The notes beneath the pieces were generated by a model. It searched no databases. It was given only the letters and a program-made list of their open reading frames with translations, and was not told the DNA's origin. This document shows, in pieces, positions 23,133 through 36,800 of a DNA stretch of 64,000 nt. Each line of letters starts with the position of its first letter. The first letter of the stretch is position 1. The DNA comes from Lolium rigidum (lineage: Eukaryota > Streptophyta > Magnoliopsida > Poales > Poaceae). The stretch spans positions 275,114,330 through 275,178,329 of the forward strand of contig NC_061510.1 of the NCBI RefSeq assembly GCF_022539505.1, written 5' to 3'. A program made the position numbers and the translations under genes.

Positions 23133-24718
23133 CGGTTGCTTTCATGCGACTTTGAATAGTCGGTTTCTTGGATTGTGTAGAGGAAATGGAGGGCTTGGCA
23201 CTTGTTGTAGGAGCGGTTGTAGCGAGCTTGGAGGTGAAGTATGACTTGGACTTGGAGTACTTGATGTCCTCATTCACTTGGCGCTCGGCCTTGGAAGCTT
23301 GGTGAACCAACTCAACCATGTTGGAGTATGGTTGGAACTCCACAATCCTCTTGATTGGGTAGTTTAGGCCATTGAAGAACCGAGCAATAGTTTGGTTCTC
23401 GGACTCTTGGATGTTGGCTCGCATCATAGTCAACTCCATCTCCTTGTAGAACTCCTCAACGGTCTTGGTGCCTTGCTTCAATTTTTGGAGTTTTTTTGAA
23501 AAGGTCGGTCATATAGTGTGCGGGCACAAAGCGAGCTTGCATCTCCTCTTTCATCTCTTCCCAAGTGTCAATTGGAGGCTCAGCCTTTTCTTCCCTTAGA
23601 GTGACCACTTGCTCCCACCAAGTGTTGGCATAATCTTCAAACTCAAGAGATGCCATGACCACTTTCTTGGCACCAGAGTAGTTGTGTATGCGGAAGGTCT
23701 TTTCAACCTTGAGTGCCCATGAGAGGTAGGCCTCGACATCTTCTTCACCCTTGAACTTGGGCATGTTGAACTTGAGCTTGCCATACATGTTATCTTCGTA
23801 TTCCAAGTTCCCTCGACGAGGACGGATGCCTTCATCTCTTGCGACTTGAGGTGGGTGAGGAGGTCTTCCACGGCCAACCATAGCATTGGGTTGGTGTTGT
23901 AGTTGAACACTAGCTTCACTTGGTTCGCAATGATGGTGTTGTCGAAGATCTTGACAAGGTTGTTGATGACGTCCATTGTTGGCTATCTCATCTTGAGCAT
24001 TCGCCGGGTCTCCTCTTCCATGTTGGTTGTGGCAAGGATGATTCCGGAGATCACGCCAAGGTTGATCTTGATGACCTTGGTCTTGAGCATCCATGTGTGG
24101 CTCGCGATGGGGTGTCGGGTCCATGTTGAGTATGACATTGTTGTGGGGCTGGTCGTCACACCCATGGTGGGCATGGCGATCATGTGGATGGAGGTCATGG
24201 TGTGGTGCTTCATCTTGTTGAGGACGCTCATGTGGACGAGCATGTTGATGAAACTCTCCTCGCCTTGAGTTGGAGTGTGAGTCTTCATGGCGATCATGAT
24301 GTCGATGAGGTCGAAGAAGGTCTCCTCGCCTTGAGTTGGAGCTTGATGAAGTATGACGATCATGGGAGTAGTAATCTTTTTACGAGCTTGATGATGATGA
24401 AGTAGAGCGATGTCGGTGGCGGCGACCCAAGTTGGTGATGGCGCGCTCGAGACTATCCATGTGCTGCTCCATGTTCGCATCATTGGCCGCCATTTGGCCA
24501 TTCAAGTTGTCCATGGCTTCTCGAAGGAGGGTCGTGTCTTTGTTGACGATGGTGAAGTTATGAGCCACTTCTTCATATTGCTCATCGATGCGCATCTCGA
24601 ACAAGGCGAGTTGCTCCTTGAATTCTTGGCGTTGAGTCCATAGGTTGTGTTGGGTCACCAATCTTTCATTGTTGTAGAGGACTCCATCTTCCCTTGGTTG
24701 TTCTCCGTTCCTATCCAT
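23002..24718 (-). pseudogene. Element G gag capsid region, several frameshifts
   Basis: The start is the ATG at 24,718 (MDRNGEQPRED), followed by a coiled-coil-like helix (LALFEMRIDEQYEEVAHNF) and a Ser run. Coding then shifts frame at about 24,380, again near 24,120-23,980, and once more near 23,470. The capsid core lies at about 23,800-23,500 (KLKFNMPKFKGEEDVEAYLS, then YANTWWEQV) and continues at 23,480-23,300 (VEEFYKEMELTMM). These are hallmarks of Retrotrans_gag. Confidence 0.82.
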
Positions 24719-25383
24719 GATATCAAGGCAAGAGCTAGGTGGTAGATGTTACTGGAAGAAACTACCTTCAAGTCTCACCTTGGAGTGATCGAATTGGGTC
24801 GACTAACGAAACCAAGAGAAAATCAATTTGTGTTGGGGTACACACGCAAAAACACACGCAAAAGCTAGCAAATATGGTGGTAGATGAGGGTGGTGGAAAG
24901 CCAAACGATGAAATCCGAAATCGAGTATTGTTGTCAAGAGTGGGTGAAATCCAAAAATCAAATGTCAAAGTGATGATCACTATAAACACGGAAAATATGT
25001 GAAACTCACACACGAGATGAGCGGGGTTAGTGTGACCAAAGAATGAGCGGAATAAACACAAAACCCAATTAGCAAGGTGGTGCTCGTTTTCACACTAACA
25101 CAAGGAGAGGCAAAGCTTTGGTTGCAAAAGGAGAGACACCAAGATTCACACGCGGCCTCTCTTCTCTTTTCTCTCTTTTGCTTAGAAGCTTTTACTCTTT
25201 TATATATGGTGGCACTTGCACTCTTTTGGATGTGGCGGCACTTGCACTCTTTTTGTGTTTTTCCGGCTTTTTCTCGCACTATGTTAGCGTTAGTCTCGCT
25301 TTTGCTATGTTTCCACACGAGTGTTTGCTTATAAGCTTTAATCCACACTACACACAACCTCACAATCGGGGCCACGTGCAATG
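24719..25383 (-). other. Element G leader, gag-proximal part
   Basis: This is noncoding DNA between the gag ATG and the CACTA insertion. A 27-bp unit with ggcacttgcactcttttg occurs twice (about 25,210-25,260). The last three bases, atg (25,381-25,383), are the CACTA target duplication; the leader continues at 57,649. Confidence 0.7.
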
Positions 25384-25460
25384 CACTTGTAGGAAAAGCC
25401 TTATAGGTGAGATCTTAGTTTTGTGGCGCACCAGCCAAATATGCGCCACAGAAAATAGCT
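25384..25460. repeat. CACTA left terminus and subterminal repeat
   Basis: The 17-bp TIR is followed by one inverted pair, tgtggcgcacc and tatgcgccaca. Its first five bases are CACTT instead of CACTA. Element F starts at 25,461 directly after aaaatagct. Confidence 0.85.
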
Positions 25461-26512
25461 TGATGTCTACGCACGCTTCTATTCCTGTAGACAGTGTTGG
25501 GCCTCCAAGAGCAGATGTTTGTAGAACAGCAACAAGTTTCCCTTAAGTGAATCACCCAAGGTTTATCAAACTCAGGGAGGTAGAGGTCAGAGATATCCCT
25601 CTCAAGCAATCCTGCAATTAAGATACAAGAAGTCTCTTGTGTCCCCAACACACCTAATACACTTGTCAGATGTATAGGTGCACTAGTTCGGCGAAGAGAT
25701 AGTAAAACACAGGTGGTATAGATGGTGGTAATATTGCAGGAAGTAAAGATGCGGTAAAAACGATAAACAAGCGATGTTTGCGGTATTTGGAAACAAGGCC
25801 TAGGGATCATACTTTCACTAGTGGACACTCTCAACATTGATCACATAATAAATAAATAACTTCTCCTCACTTGTGCTACATACACTCTCTTGTTTGATAA
25901 CAAACACCATTCATTGTGTAGGGCTACAAGAGCTCCCTCAAGCCGGAGTAAACAAGCTCCACAACATTCGGAGTTCATATTTAAGTAACCTCTAGAGCAT
26001 AATAGACCGTTGCAATTTAGACCGAGTACTAACATAGCATACACACTGTCAACAATAGCTATGAAAGGGGGAATAGATCACATCAATACTATCATAGTAA
26101 TAGTTAACTCCATAATCTACAAGAGATTACAATCATAACCTACGCCAAGTACTACATGATGCACACACCGTCACCTTTACATCATGAAGGAGGAATAGAC
26201 TACTTTAATAACATCACTAGAGTAGCACATAGATTAATAGTGATACAAAGCTCATCATATGGATCTCAATCATGTAAGGCAGCTCATGAGATCATTGTAT
26301 TGAGGTACATGAGAGAGAGATTAACCACATAGCTACCGGTAGAGCCCTTAGCCTCGAGGAGAACTACTCCCTCCTCATCATAGGAGATAGCAGCAGCGAT
26401 GAAGATGGCGGTGATGTCGATGGAGATGCCTTCCGGGGGCAATTCCCCGTCCCGGCGGCGTGCCGGAACAGAGACTTCTGTCCCCCGAACTTGGCTTCGC
26501 GATGGCGGCGGC
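25461..26512 (-). repeat. Element F 3' LTR, part 1
   Basis: The plus strand starts TGATGTCTACGC, identical to 43,469 onward, and runs to 26,512, where H begins. The last 5 bp gcggc are duplicated after H at 39,496-39,500. Confidence 0.9.
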
Positions 26513-26895
26513 TGACATAGGCATCCCAAATGGGCCTGCCGAAGATAGTACCCGGGGTTTACTGAAGGCCCACTACCCGAAGAATAAGAAGATTCGGGAG
26601 CCCAAGATATATCAAGGAAAGTCAAGAGTTGTAATAGGAAGTGTTATTTGTAATCCGGCGGGATGAGTTAGAAACCGTCCCGGACTACGTAACTTGTATA
26701 GCACGAATCCCTCGGCTCCACCTCCTATATAAAGGGGAGTCGAGGGACGAAAGGAATCGAATCATTGTCTACAAACCTTAGTTTTCATAATCGTCGAGTA
26801 CTTTTCGGCTGAAACCTTCGAGATCTACTTACCCTCTACTTCCAACTAAACCCTAGCCTACAATCCATAGGCATTGACAAGTTGATACCTTGTCA
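26513..26895 (+). repeat. Element H 5' LTR (383 bp)
   Basis: It begins TGACATAGGCATCCC and ends gataccttgtca. A canonical TATA box (TATATAAA, 26,726-26,733) lies just before a stretch with gagtcgagggacga, as expected for the transcription start region. Confidence 0.92.
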
Positions 26896-26897
26896 AT

Positions 26898-26915
26898 TGG
26901 CGCCGTCTGTGGGAA
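26898..26915 (+). promoter_or_regulatory. Element H primer-binding site
   Basis: TGGCGCCGTCTGTGGGAA starts 3 bp after the LTR end. It differs from the tRNA-Asp-type PBS of the other Gypsy elements here and is the form usual in Tat elements. Confidence 0.85.
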
Positions 26916-26940
26916 CTAGAGGCGTAAGGATCTGATCTCG

Positions 26941-29230
26941 ATGGCACGCTCAAGATCTTCGACATCGTCAACCGCAAGCAACACAATGGATCGAGGTAAA
27001 CGGATCGGCTGCTTGGTCTTGTCGATTTTGTTCCTCACCCACCCTCCCGTTTGGATGCATATGCGTATACGGCGGAGCCCATGGAGATGACGTTCGGAAG
27101 GTTTCACTTTCGCGTCGAGAAGGAAGGATCGTATCGTGTCGAGGTTCCGATTTCGTCGGGATCGTCGAAGGTCGATTCCGATTTTTCAAGCTATGCGTCG
27201 TCAACCGAGTCAGGAGAAGAAGAAACTTCGGCGACACGCTACATCAGCACCAGAACAAGAGAGAAACTCGCCAAGATCTTCAACGACATGTCGTTTGAGT
27301 CATCTGCGGACTCATATATAAGCGATGGCTCAAGCGATGTCGACAATTCACGACTTCATCGACAAATCTATCACGGTGGGCAAGGTCTTCATCAATCTCA
27401 ACGATGATGTCACCAAACCCAACGTAGATCTGAGTACAAAGTATCATCGGATTTACGCCATTGAAGATCAAGAGGAGACATACGAGGCTTTCGACGATGC
27501 GGGAAATCCATACGTCGATCCCTCCAATCTGCGACAAGGCACGGGCAACAAATACGTCGGGCCGAGCCGCGAGATAGAGTTCAACTTTCACAAGCAGCGT
27601 GGGACGGAGCCGCGAGAGCTATGAACGGCACGAGAACCAATGGCTACCACGGCCACACCGGAGGAATTGCAAGCATATCAATATAGGCTCGCACGAGCTG
27701 CGAGGAATTGGAAAAACGAGACGGCTGAGTTGAACGGGAGAAAGGAAGCGGCTTACGCATCCGGCGGGAGAAGGGCAGATCTGAGTCGACAATCTAGAAC
27801 TTCGGGTGATAGCCACGGGGAGGCTCGGAACGAGAGGAAGATCAAGGTTACAACACATACCCGAAGCGGAAAGAGAGCACTTGGTTCAAAACCTCGACAT
27901 GTCCTTTATGTCGATAGACACAAGAGGAAACATTATCCCTAAGACACCAGAAGCTGGGTATATGGCGACACAAGCTTTTATCCTCGCGTCTAAACCACCT
28001 CCAGGTGATCCAAGGGAAACACTATACAATATGGCGATAGCGGGAGTTGGAGCTATGGGGACGGCGTTCGTTTCAACGCCTCCCGAAGGAACGACAAGGC
28101 AAAATAGTCCACGACCTGCGGCGGCAACGGCGGCAGCCCACGAAGGACCAAGTGGAGCAAGAGATACGGCAGCACAAGCAAGAGTCGACGAGAGCACGAC
28201 AAAGCGAAGGGATCATCGGCAATCTCCGGAGCTTAACGATGAGGATATGTGCGGCTTGCCATGCTTCACGAGGAGAGTCCGAAAAACTCGAGTCCCCTCA
28301 GGATTCAAGCTACCCGATAATTTCAAGAAGTTCGACGGCCTCCAAGATCCAGAGGATTGGCTAGTCGACTATCTGGAGACGGTGAAGCTGACAGGAGGAA
28401 CCAGGGCAACAGCTATGCAAAGCATCCAGGTACATTTGAGTGGAGCCGCACGATCTTGGATAAAGAAACTCGCTCCAGGATCCATCGACAGCTCGGGAAA
28501 GTTTCGAGGATGTGTTCGTCAAGAACTTCAGATCCACGTGCAAAAAACCCGCGTCGTTAGAGGAATTGAGAGCATGTCGACAAAAGCCGAGATGAGCCAA
28601 TGAGAAAGTACATCCAAAGATGGAATATCATCAAAAATTCAGCGAGAAAATATATCGACGAGAGAGCGATAGATGCGTTTGTCGCGGGAGTCGGGCGTGG
28701 AGATTTTGTCGAGGATTTGGGAAGGACCAATCCAAAGACGGTATCCGCGTTAATGGAGATAGCAAATAAATGGGCAGATGGAGAAGACGCTGTCCACAAC
28801 AAACGGCACAGGTCGCCAGAGGAGGACCGTGGTCGAAACTATCAACCGAGGCGAAGATTTCCTCGGCAGTACCAGAACTATGACGCTCCAGGACAAATTT
28901 CGGCAGGTTTTCGGACAAATACAGGAGGAAGCAACAGAGATGATTACCAGAGAAGCAATGAACAGCGAGGTGATAACAGGGATGATTCACGCAGCAGGCA
29001 AAATAGCGGACCTAGGTTCCCAAGACCCTTCGTGTCCCCTGAAGAGATGATGAATGGACCGTGCCAGATGCACTTTTTCCTCGACAGCAACGGTAAAAGA
29101 CAGTCAGGGCACTTGCAGAAAGACTGTCGAAATTTTCAGGCAATGTTGCGGTACGCGAGAACGCTAACGCGCGGGCAGCACGGAGAAATCCTCGAGAACC
29201 TAGAAGCGAGATTCACTTGCCGCCTCCTCC
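26941..29230 (+). pseudogene. Element H gag, frameshifted
   Basis: A likely start is the ATG at 26,941 (MARSRSSTSST). Coding then appears in different frames at 27,051-27,407, 27,325-27,624, 27,806-28,603 and from 28,600 on, so at least three frameshifts are present. The capsid core lies around 28,300-28,680 (FDGLQDPEDWLVDYLETVKL, SGAARSWIKKL, then YIQRWNIIKNSARKY). The later part is rich in Arg, Asn and Gly, and a CxxH-type zinc knuckle is only weakly discernible near 29,060-29,130. Confidence 0.82.
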
Positions 29231-30118
29231 CGCGATCACGAGACGACAATCGGCATCAGCTCAGAATAGCGGCAGCACCTGCACCACCACCTTATGTTGA
29301 TCCTAACTCCAATGGAGCAGTGTCGATGATTCAAAAGGGAAGGCCGTCCAATAGAGCTCAGAAAGTAATCTCACGACAGGTGTTTATGGCAGAGAAAATG
29401 CCTCCACCAACAGTTGAGTACCTTAATTGGTCGGGACAAGATATCGGCTTCACAATAGCAGATCATCCGCGGCAAGTTCCTCGACCGGGGCGGTCGGCAC
29501 TTATTACGCCGGCGGTTATCGCGGGATTTGATGTCTCTCGAGTGTTCATAGACGGCGGCAGCAGCTTGGACCTTATGTATGCGGATACATTGAGGAAGAT
29601 GAACATATCCTTAGCAAACTTGAAACCAACGGACACAAGGTTCCACGGCATCACACCGGAGAAACCAAGTTATCCATTGGGAAAGATCAATCTCGACGTT
29701 CGGTTTGGGACCCGAGAAAATTATAGAATCGAGAGGCTCGAATTTGAAGTCGTGGATTTTCCGTCGCGAGTACCACGCTCTGTTGGGACGACCAGCATAT
29801 GCTAGATTTATGGCGGTGCCACACTATACATACCTGTTGTGGAGGATGCACGGGCCAAAGGGACCAATCACGGTCAAAGGAAGCTTTGCCTTAGCCGATA
29901 AATGCGACAAGGATTTTCACCGGCTGTCAGAAACTTTCGGGATGCAAGCTGAGTACTTGGCGTCAAAAAGCATGACTGATTACGACGTACTACCAGACGT
30001 TGGAAGGCCAAACAAAGAATCAACTTTCAGTACCGAGAAAAATTCGAAAGAAGTGCAGATTCACCCGACAGACCCGAAAAAGACGACATCTATTGCAAAC
30101 GACATGGATATCGCATAG
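29231..30118 (+). pseudogene. Element H protease region
   Basis: The frame that began at 28,600 continues to 29,805 and carries a retropepsin-like strand and active-site box, VFIDGGSSLDLMYADTL (aspartate codon at 29,551). After 29,705-29,805 the coding moves to the frame 29,705-30,118, whose start (HALLGRPAYARFMAVPHYTY) matches the second half of this protease type. It is acidic at its end. Confidence 0.8.
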
Positions 30119-31004
30119 GAAAGCGCGCTCGTCGAGTTCCTCCGTGAGCATTGGAAAATCTTCGCATGGTGTCCAGCTGACATGCCAGGAGTAGCCAGGG
30201 AACTTGCCGAGCACCACCTAAACTTGGATCCACTAGCGAGACCAATCAAACAACCTTTGCGGCGTTTTCGGAACCAAACCGCAAAGCCATCTTTGTCGAG
30301 AAATCAATCGACTACAAGAAGCTGGTTTTATCAAAGAGATATTCACGAAGCCACATGGGTAGCAAATCCTGTGCTTGGTGCCGAAGAAAAACACTAAGGT
30401 CCTTCGCATGTGCGTCGACTTTACGTGTCTCAATAAACATTGTCCAAAGGATCACTTTCCCCTCCCGAGGATCGATCAAATTATCGACTCCACGAGCTGG
30501 ATGTGAACGTCTTTCCTTCCTGGATGCATATTCTGGTTATAACCGAGATCAGATTGAAAGAAGAAGATGAAGTAAAGACCGCGTTTATTACACCTTACGG
30601 CGTGTTTTGCTACGAGAACAATGCCCTTCGGTCTAAAAAATGCGGGAGCAACATATCGAGAGAATGATGCGAAGTGTTTGGCGACACGGATCGGGAAAAA
30701 CGTACAAGTATACATCGACGATGTCGTCATAACGTCAAAAAAGGGGACAACACTGATCGAGGATCTCAAAGAAACTTTTGATAACCTCGACAAATTCTGC
30801 CTGAAGCTGAACCCGACGAAGTGTTCCTTTGGCGTCCCAGCAGGAGAACTTCTGGGGTTTCTAGTCTCAGCAAGAGGGATTGAAGCAAATCCCGACAAAA
30901 TACAAGCTATCGTAACAATGAGGAAGCCAACAAAGTTGAAGGAGATACAACGACTAGCTGGGCGAGTCGCGGCTTTGAGCAGATTCGTCGCTAAGGCTGG
31001 GTGA
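30119..31004 (+). pseudogene. Element H reverse transcriptase, frameshifted N-terminal half
   Basis: Fingers-domain coding is scattered over three frames between 30,120 and 30,620. From 30,621 the palm is readable with MPFGLKNAGATY and an intact catalytic box YIDD (30,711-30,722), then a connection region (KCSFGVPAGELLGFLVSARG). A stop follows at 31,002-31,004. Confidence 0.88.
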
Positions 31005-32010
31005 AAAAGCGTTACCATTTTACGCTTTGATAAAGCAAGGAGATAAATTCCGAGTGGAACGAAGAAGCCGACAGAGCTTTCGAGGATTTGAAGCGCACAA
31101 TCTCGACACCACCAATTTTGGTGGCGCCAAAAGAAAGGGAACCTCTCCTGCTGTATATCGCAGCCACGCCCCAAGTGGTGAGCACGGTGCTAGTTGTTGA
31201 AAGGGAAGAAGAAGGAAAACTCCACGGCGTGCAGAGGCCGGTATACTTCGTTAGCGAAGTTTTATCGCTCTCAAAACAAAGGTATCCTCAGTACCAAAAG
31301 ATAGCATATGGAGTGTTCACGACTGCACGAAAATTGCGCCACTATTTTTCGGCACATCCGATCATAGTGGTCAACGAAGCTCCCTTGTCAAATATACTGA
31401 ACAACCCAGAAGCTACGGGTCGTGTCTCCCTTTGGGGAATAGAACTTTCCCCTCGGGACATCACGTATGAAAAAAGAAAAGCAATAAAGTCGCAAATACT
31501 TGCCGGACTTCATCGCGAGTGGATGGAGTTGCAAAATACGGGACCTCCAGATTTGTCGAGAACCTGGACCATGAACTTTGACGGGTCCAAAAGACTAGAA
31601 GGAGGCTGGCGCGAGAGTAGTACTCATATCACCTGAAGGCGACAAGTTAAAGTACATCCTTCGGATGACGTTCCCTAACGCATCTAACAATGAAGCGAGA
31701 ATATGAGGCTCTCATACACGGGATGAAGATGGCGAAAGCCTGCGGTGCAACTCGACTAAAAATCTTTGGCGACTCACGGTTGGTGGCTCGGCAAGTTATG
31801 AACCAATGTGACGCGGTCAATGATAGCATGATGGCATACAAGGAGGTGTACAACGAGCTCGAGAAGTTGTTCGATGGATGCGAAGTAAATCATATTAGCA
31901 GATTGAGCAACGACGAAGCCGACGTTCTTGCAAACATCGGGTCGCAATGCCTTGCGGTCCCGCCGGGTGTATTACGGGAAGAGATAACGGAGAGGTCCAC
32001 CAAATCAACA
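31005..32010 (+). pseudogene. Element H RNase H and second (archaeal-like) RNase H
   Basis: 31,088-31,500 encodes the usual Ty3 RNase H (LLLYIAATPQVVSTVLV, PVYFVSEVLS, YPQYQKIAYGVF). A second RNase H module follows: WTMNFDGSKR at about 31,560, a frame break near 31,630, then YEALIHGMKMAKACGATRL, FGDSRLVARQV and NDEADVLANIG up to about 31,940. The second module is the additional RNase H known from Tat-lineage elements. A Lys/Glu-rich linker leads to integrase. Confidence 0.88.
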
Positions 32011-33387
32011 AAATCAAAAAAGAAGGAGAAGAAACCCTCGGGGGCTACCAAGGAAAAGCAAGAGGAAGAAGAAGAAGATCAGGACCTGGTCATGGTGATA
32101 CAGATACCGTGGATGCAGCCGTACATATCATACATCCTCAGGAAAGAAATACCCGATGATCCAGTTGAGGCAAGGCGAGTAATTCGACGCTCCAAAGCTT
32201 TCACGGTGGTCAAAGGAGAATTGTATAAGCGAAGTATTTCAGGCGTCTTGCAAAGGTGTGTTACACCCGAAGAAGGAAGAATAATTCTGAAGGACGTACA
32301 CGAAGGAATATGTGGCCACCACGCGAGTAGTCGAGCTATTGCAGCCAAGGTCTTTCGGGCAGGATTCTCTTGGTTGACGGCAATCGAGGACGCCAAGGAC
32401 ATAGTAAGAACTTGCGACGCGTGTCAAAGGTTTGCCGCAAAACCTCACTCTCCGGCGGCGAGCTAGCACCAATACCATTGTCATGGCCCTTTGCTCAATG
32501 GGGACTTGATATGGTAGGCAAGTTACACAAATCCTGGCCGGGAGGAAAGGAGTATATGCTAGTAGGCTGTCGATAAATTTACAAAGTGGATAGAAGCGAA
32601 GCCGATAAATTCACCGAGACGGAGCATCCGCGATAAAATTCATAAAAGGCCTCGTTTTCAGATTTGGAGTGCCCCACGGCATCGTCACGGACAACGGCGG
32701 TAACTTCACATCCCACGAATTCAAAGATTATTGCGAAGAGGTGGGTATCAAGTTGCACTTTGCGTCAGTTGCACATCCTCAAACCAATGGGCAAGTCGAG
32801 AAAGCCAATGGTATAATCTGCAATGGCATCAAGAAACGCTTGTTAGGACCCACTGGAAAAAGCTCGACATACACGGCCGAGAAGAACTACCAAGTGTGTT
32901 GTGGAGCATCAGAACAACACCAAACACAGCAACACAGGAAACTCCGTTTTTCTTGGTTCATGGAGCAGAAGCAGTACTACCAATCGAGATAGAGCACAAC
33001 TCTCCACGTGTCGTCGAATATGACGAAGAAGTGTCGAGAAAAGCACTAGAAGACGACGTGGACGCACTTGATGAAGCCCGAGACGAAGTATTGTCTCGGG
33101 TAACCAAATACCAACGGGACTTGAAGAATTACCACGGTCGACGTTTGCGGCCAAGATCTTTTCAGGTGGGAGACCTAGTTCTTCGGCTCACGCAAAAAAG
33201 TCATGAAAAACTCGAGTCACCATGGCTTGGCCCTTACATTGTCACGGAAGTAATCGGAGGAGGAGCATACGGGATAAAGGACAAGAAGACGGGGGTGGAG
33301 GAGCCAAACCCACTGGAACGTGGCGCAACTCGGGCGGTTCTACGCCTAGAGTCGAAATATAGTCCTTGTAAAACTTCAATATCTTGA
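32011..33387 (+). pseudogene. Element H integrase, frameshifted
   Basis: The H2C2 zinc-binding domain lies at about 32,290-32,440 (HEGICGHHASSRAIA, CDACQRF). Frame breaks at about 32,460 and 32,575-32,670 disrupt the catalytic core; its first acidic residue is in QWGLDMVG, the second in IVTDNGGNF (about 32,690) and the third in HPQTNGQVEKANG. The C-terminal part (32,990-33,387) continues with the GPYIV/GGAYGIKD strands typical of plant Gypsy integrases. No chromodomain is present, in line with the Tat lineage. Confidence 0.88.
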
Positions 33388-33826
33388 AACGCCCGCGAGT
33401 TTTCGAGACGCACTCTTTTCCTTTTTCGGGGCACCGAGTGGGGCCGGAGAAGGTTTTTAATGAGGCGGGCTCGCGGTGCTTGCAATATAATAAAGATAGT
33501 GTCAATATACCTTTCTCTTTATCGACATGTTCAAAGTCTTCGCTCCGACGAATTTCAATATAGTCCATCAAAAAAGAAAAAACCTTGCCTTGGTATTAAA
33601 ATACCTCGTGAGTCAGTAAAAATACAAAATAGTACTCAATAAAGAAGCTCGGGGACTCATATTCGCCATAAATATATAAATGCCTTGGTTCAAAACCTCG
33701 CAAATATATAAATACGGTAAAGAGTCACCGAAACACTCGGGGGCTAGACGAACGAGAGAAATATAATGATTGCTTTACAATATAGTCATGGATTACAAAG
33801 AAGAAGTATCTACAAGAGGAAAATAA
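33388..33826 (+). other. Element H region downstream of integrase
   Basis: The stretch is noncoding. It contains a PPT-like copy ctcgggggcta at 33,736-33,746 and a weaker one near 33,650. Confidence 0.6.
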
Positions 33827-36800
33827 CTAGTCTTGATTCAATATGTCATCAAGAGTAACTCTGTTTTCTTCGGGAGCGGCACCAAGAAAATCGGCATAAT
33901 GGCCATCGGCAAAAAAGTCGGCGTCCATCCGAAGAAGGTCCTCAATCATTTCTTCGGCTATAGGCGTAACCTTCGTGTTAATCCTGTCAACACCAACTCT
34001 TCGACGTTGTACCTTTTGATGAACTTTTGCGACAACTTGGGTAAGGTCAAGATTTGAGTGGCGGATACTGGAGCATGATAAGAGCAAATGCGGCGCCGGC
34101 TACCGGTTGAGCTTTGACAAAATCATGGATCTTGCGAGCATCCTTGAATCTTTCCATCAATTCGGGGAGAGTTTTTGGTTGGACGTTCGAGGAAACATGG
34201 AGTTGTAAACCATGGACAAGGTCTTGGTACGAAGTCAAGGAAATCGCGAGTTTGAGAGGTGCGATCTTGGAATCGACAATTTGTCGGGTCCTCTGCGGGG
34301 TAGCCCAAAACAAAGAACCATGGTCCGGGGAAAGGTTAACAAGGAGGTTCGTCCTAGCATTTACCCTCTCTTCCTCGGCGGCGGCATCGGTAAAGGAACC
34401 TATCAAAACAACGAAGGGGAAACCTTTAAGAGACATAGCATGAGGATGAAAGATATCGGAGGATGAAGCAAGCATACCCGACATATACTGCACGGCTTCA
34501 TTCATTAATTCGAGCATGAAATTCTCTCGAGTGGTTGCCTTTTCGGCCTCGGAAGCGGCAATTTCCTTAGCAGCCACGGCCTCGCGAGCTTGGCTGAAGA
34601 GCAACTTTTTCGGCTTCGAGATGACTTACGAGATTGCTCCATCATCACAAGTGTTTGCTTCTTCGCATACGAAGCTGCTTGTCGAAGCTCATCCGAGTTC
34701 TTGCGACAAGGTATCGTCGGCAGGTGCGGTATCGGCAAAAGTTCTCCTCGCGCGAGAAGAAGAAGGCGAAACATCGGAAGGAGCGGAAGATGGAGTATAG
34801 TTATCAAATATCAAGCTGAAATTTAAACAAGACAACATCAAACAACAAGCAAAGATAGAGTTTTCATTGATCTCTCGGAATAATTACAAAGGCATTACGG
34901 TGGAGCTAAGGAAGTACGTGTCGCCAAATGGCTACTTTGGCGACAAGAGCAAAAGAAACATAGAAAGAAAAATAAAGAGGCATGCAACTAGACCTCCGGC
35001 CTTGATGAGCTAGGAGTCGACGCGGCTTGATCCCGAGATAGGCCAAGATCTTCTTCGTGTTGGGCTTGGCTGCCTTAATCAACGACCTCCATCTTGATTG
35101 CTCTATCTGCTCGGTGTCGCCAACTTTCGTCCAATCAACAGCCTGTTGGCTGTCAGCAACCAAAGCGACAGTGCTTTCGACAGCAACCTTCATATTTTCT
35201 TGGCGCATCTTCAGTCCAAGGTCTTCCGGTGTATTGAACATCTTGGCAAGGTTGAGGAAAGTCGCGAGGCTCCTCTTTCTTCGGGAAGAAGTAGGGGAAC
35301 AATGCCGACAACATCTGCGCTAGCATTCGACACACCTTCACGAATCTCGGATCCATGAAGCTCCGGATAGGAAAGTGCGTCAAGGACGGGGTCATTGACG
35401 AGGATTCGTCGAGATCAAAATCCTGGTTTGTTTGGGCTGTCAAGGAAACAAAGCATTAGTGAAAAGACAAGAAACAACGATTCTCATAAAAATAGAAGGG
35501 ATCGGCAAAATTGCTGAAAGTGCGGCGACTACGAGTTTTCGGGCGCTTGAGGATTCCTTCTTCACGAGAAGCTTGCGCAGCTTTGTGCTCATCCAAGGCA
35601 GGCTGTAGCATCCTCAAGTTTTTCGCGGTTCCTCGACACCGGCGGCTTTCGCCTTGGCTTCATCGGCTTCGGCCTTGGCTTTGCTAGCGGCGAGTTCGGC
35701 TTTCTTGCGAGCCGCCTCACTTTGCTCAAGTTTTCGAGCAAGTGCGTTGGCGCGTTCGTTGGCCTCTGCAAGTTTCTCGTCGAGATATGGAAAGAGAGAG
35801 AAGAAAGATCAAAATCGCGAAAAGCAACAGGAGTAAAAAATCAAGGAAAAACAGCAAGTATAAAAGTCGTTACCTTCGACTCTATTAGCATATTCACGGT
35901 ATCCAATAAATTGGGAACCGATGCGGAGAAGATCTTTGATCATAGGCTGTTCAAGGTGAACACGGCAAGAGAAACATCGGCATGAAAAAGAGAAAAGGTG
36001 TGAAAAAACAAAATAAGGAAAATATAGATGTCGACAAGCTTACATCATCTAAGAGCGAGTCGACGAGCTGCTAGCGAGGGGCAGGTTCAACAATCTTTTC
36101 AACCCTTGTCCTTTTTGGTGAAGGAGCAAGGGGGCTTGATGGTGGAGTAGTGGTGACGACGTTTTGTTGAGGAGGCGAAGTTTCTTCTCCTTCAACTAGC
36201 GTGTAGGAAGCAAGTACAGTACGTGACGTGCTTGTCCGAGGAGCCACGTCAGTAGTTGGTACTTCTTCCTCGTCATCACTGTTGATCAAAAAATCGGCAG
36301 CATAAAAAGCAAGACAAGATAAATATTTCGAGTACAAAAAAAAAAAAAAAAAAAGGGGAGAAATAAAGACGACTTACGAGCTGACGAGGGATTCAACATA
36401 AGGATCGTAAGCTGCCTTCGGATGAGAAGGAACAACTTCTTCAGCCTTAGAGGTGCCGAGAATCCTCGGCATCGGTCCTTTTCCTTTTGTTCCTTGGAGA
36501 AACAGCAGGAGGAAGGGATTGCGTCGACTCACTGGCTTCAGACTCAACTTCTTTTTCGTGAGAAGCCGCAGATTTGTGAGAACCCGCGACTTCACTTTCA
36601 GGAATAGAAGAACCTTGAGTATCTTCGGCAATGATGGCCTGTTCTTCGACTTCTCCATCCTCAGGAAGAGGAGGAAGGGAAGCCATAGTAGGATGATTCT
36701 GCAAGAAAATAGCGACAAAAGAAAATTAGCGAGATACCAATACAATGAGATGCAAGGAAAAGTTTAGAGCAAGACAGAAACTCGAGAAGACAAAATACCT

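Noticed and set aside
36336..36354. A run of about 19 A residues considered as the tail of a processed insertion
   Set aside because: It lies inside element H between antisense coding blocks, with no direct repeats around it.
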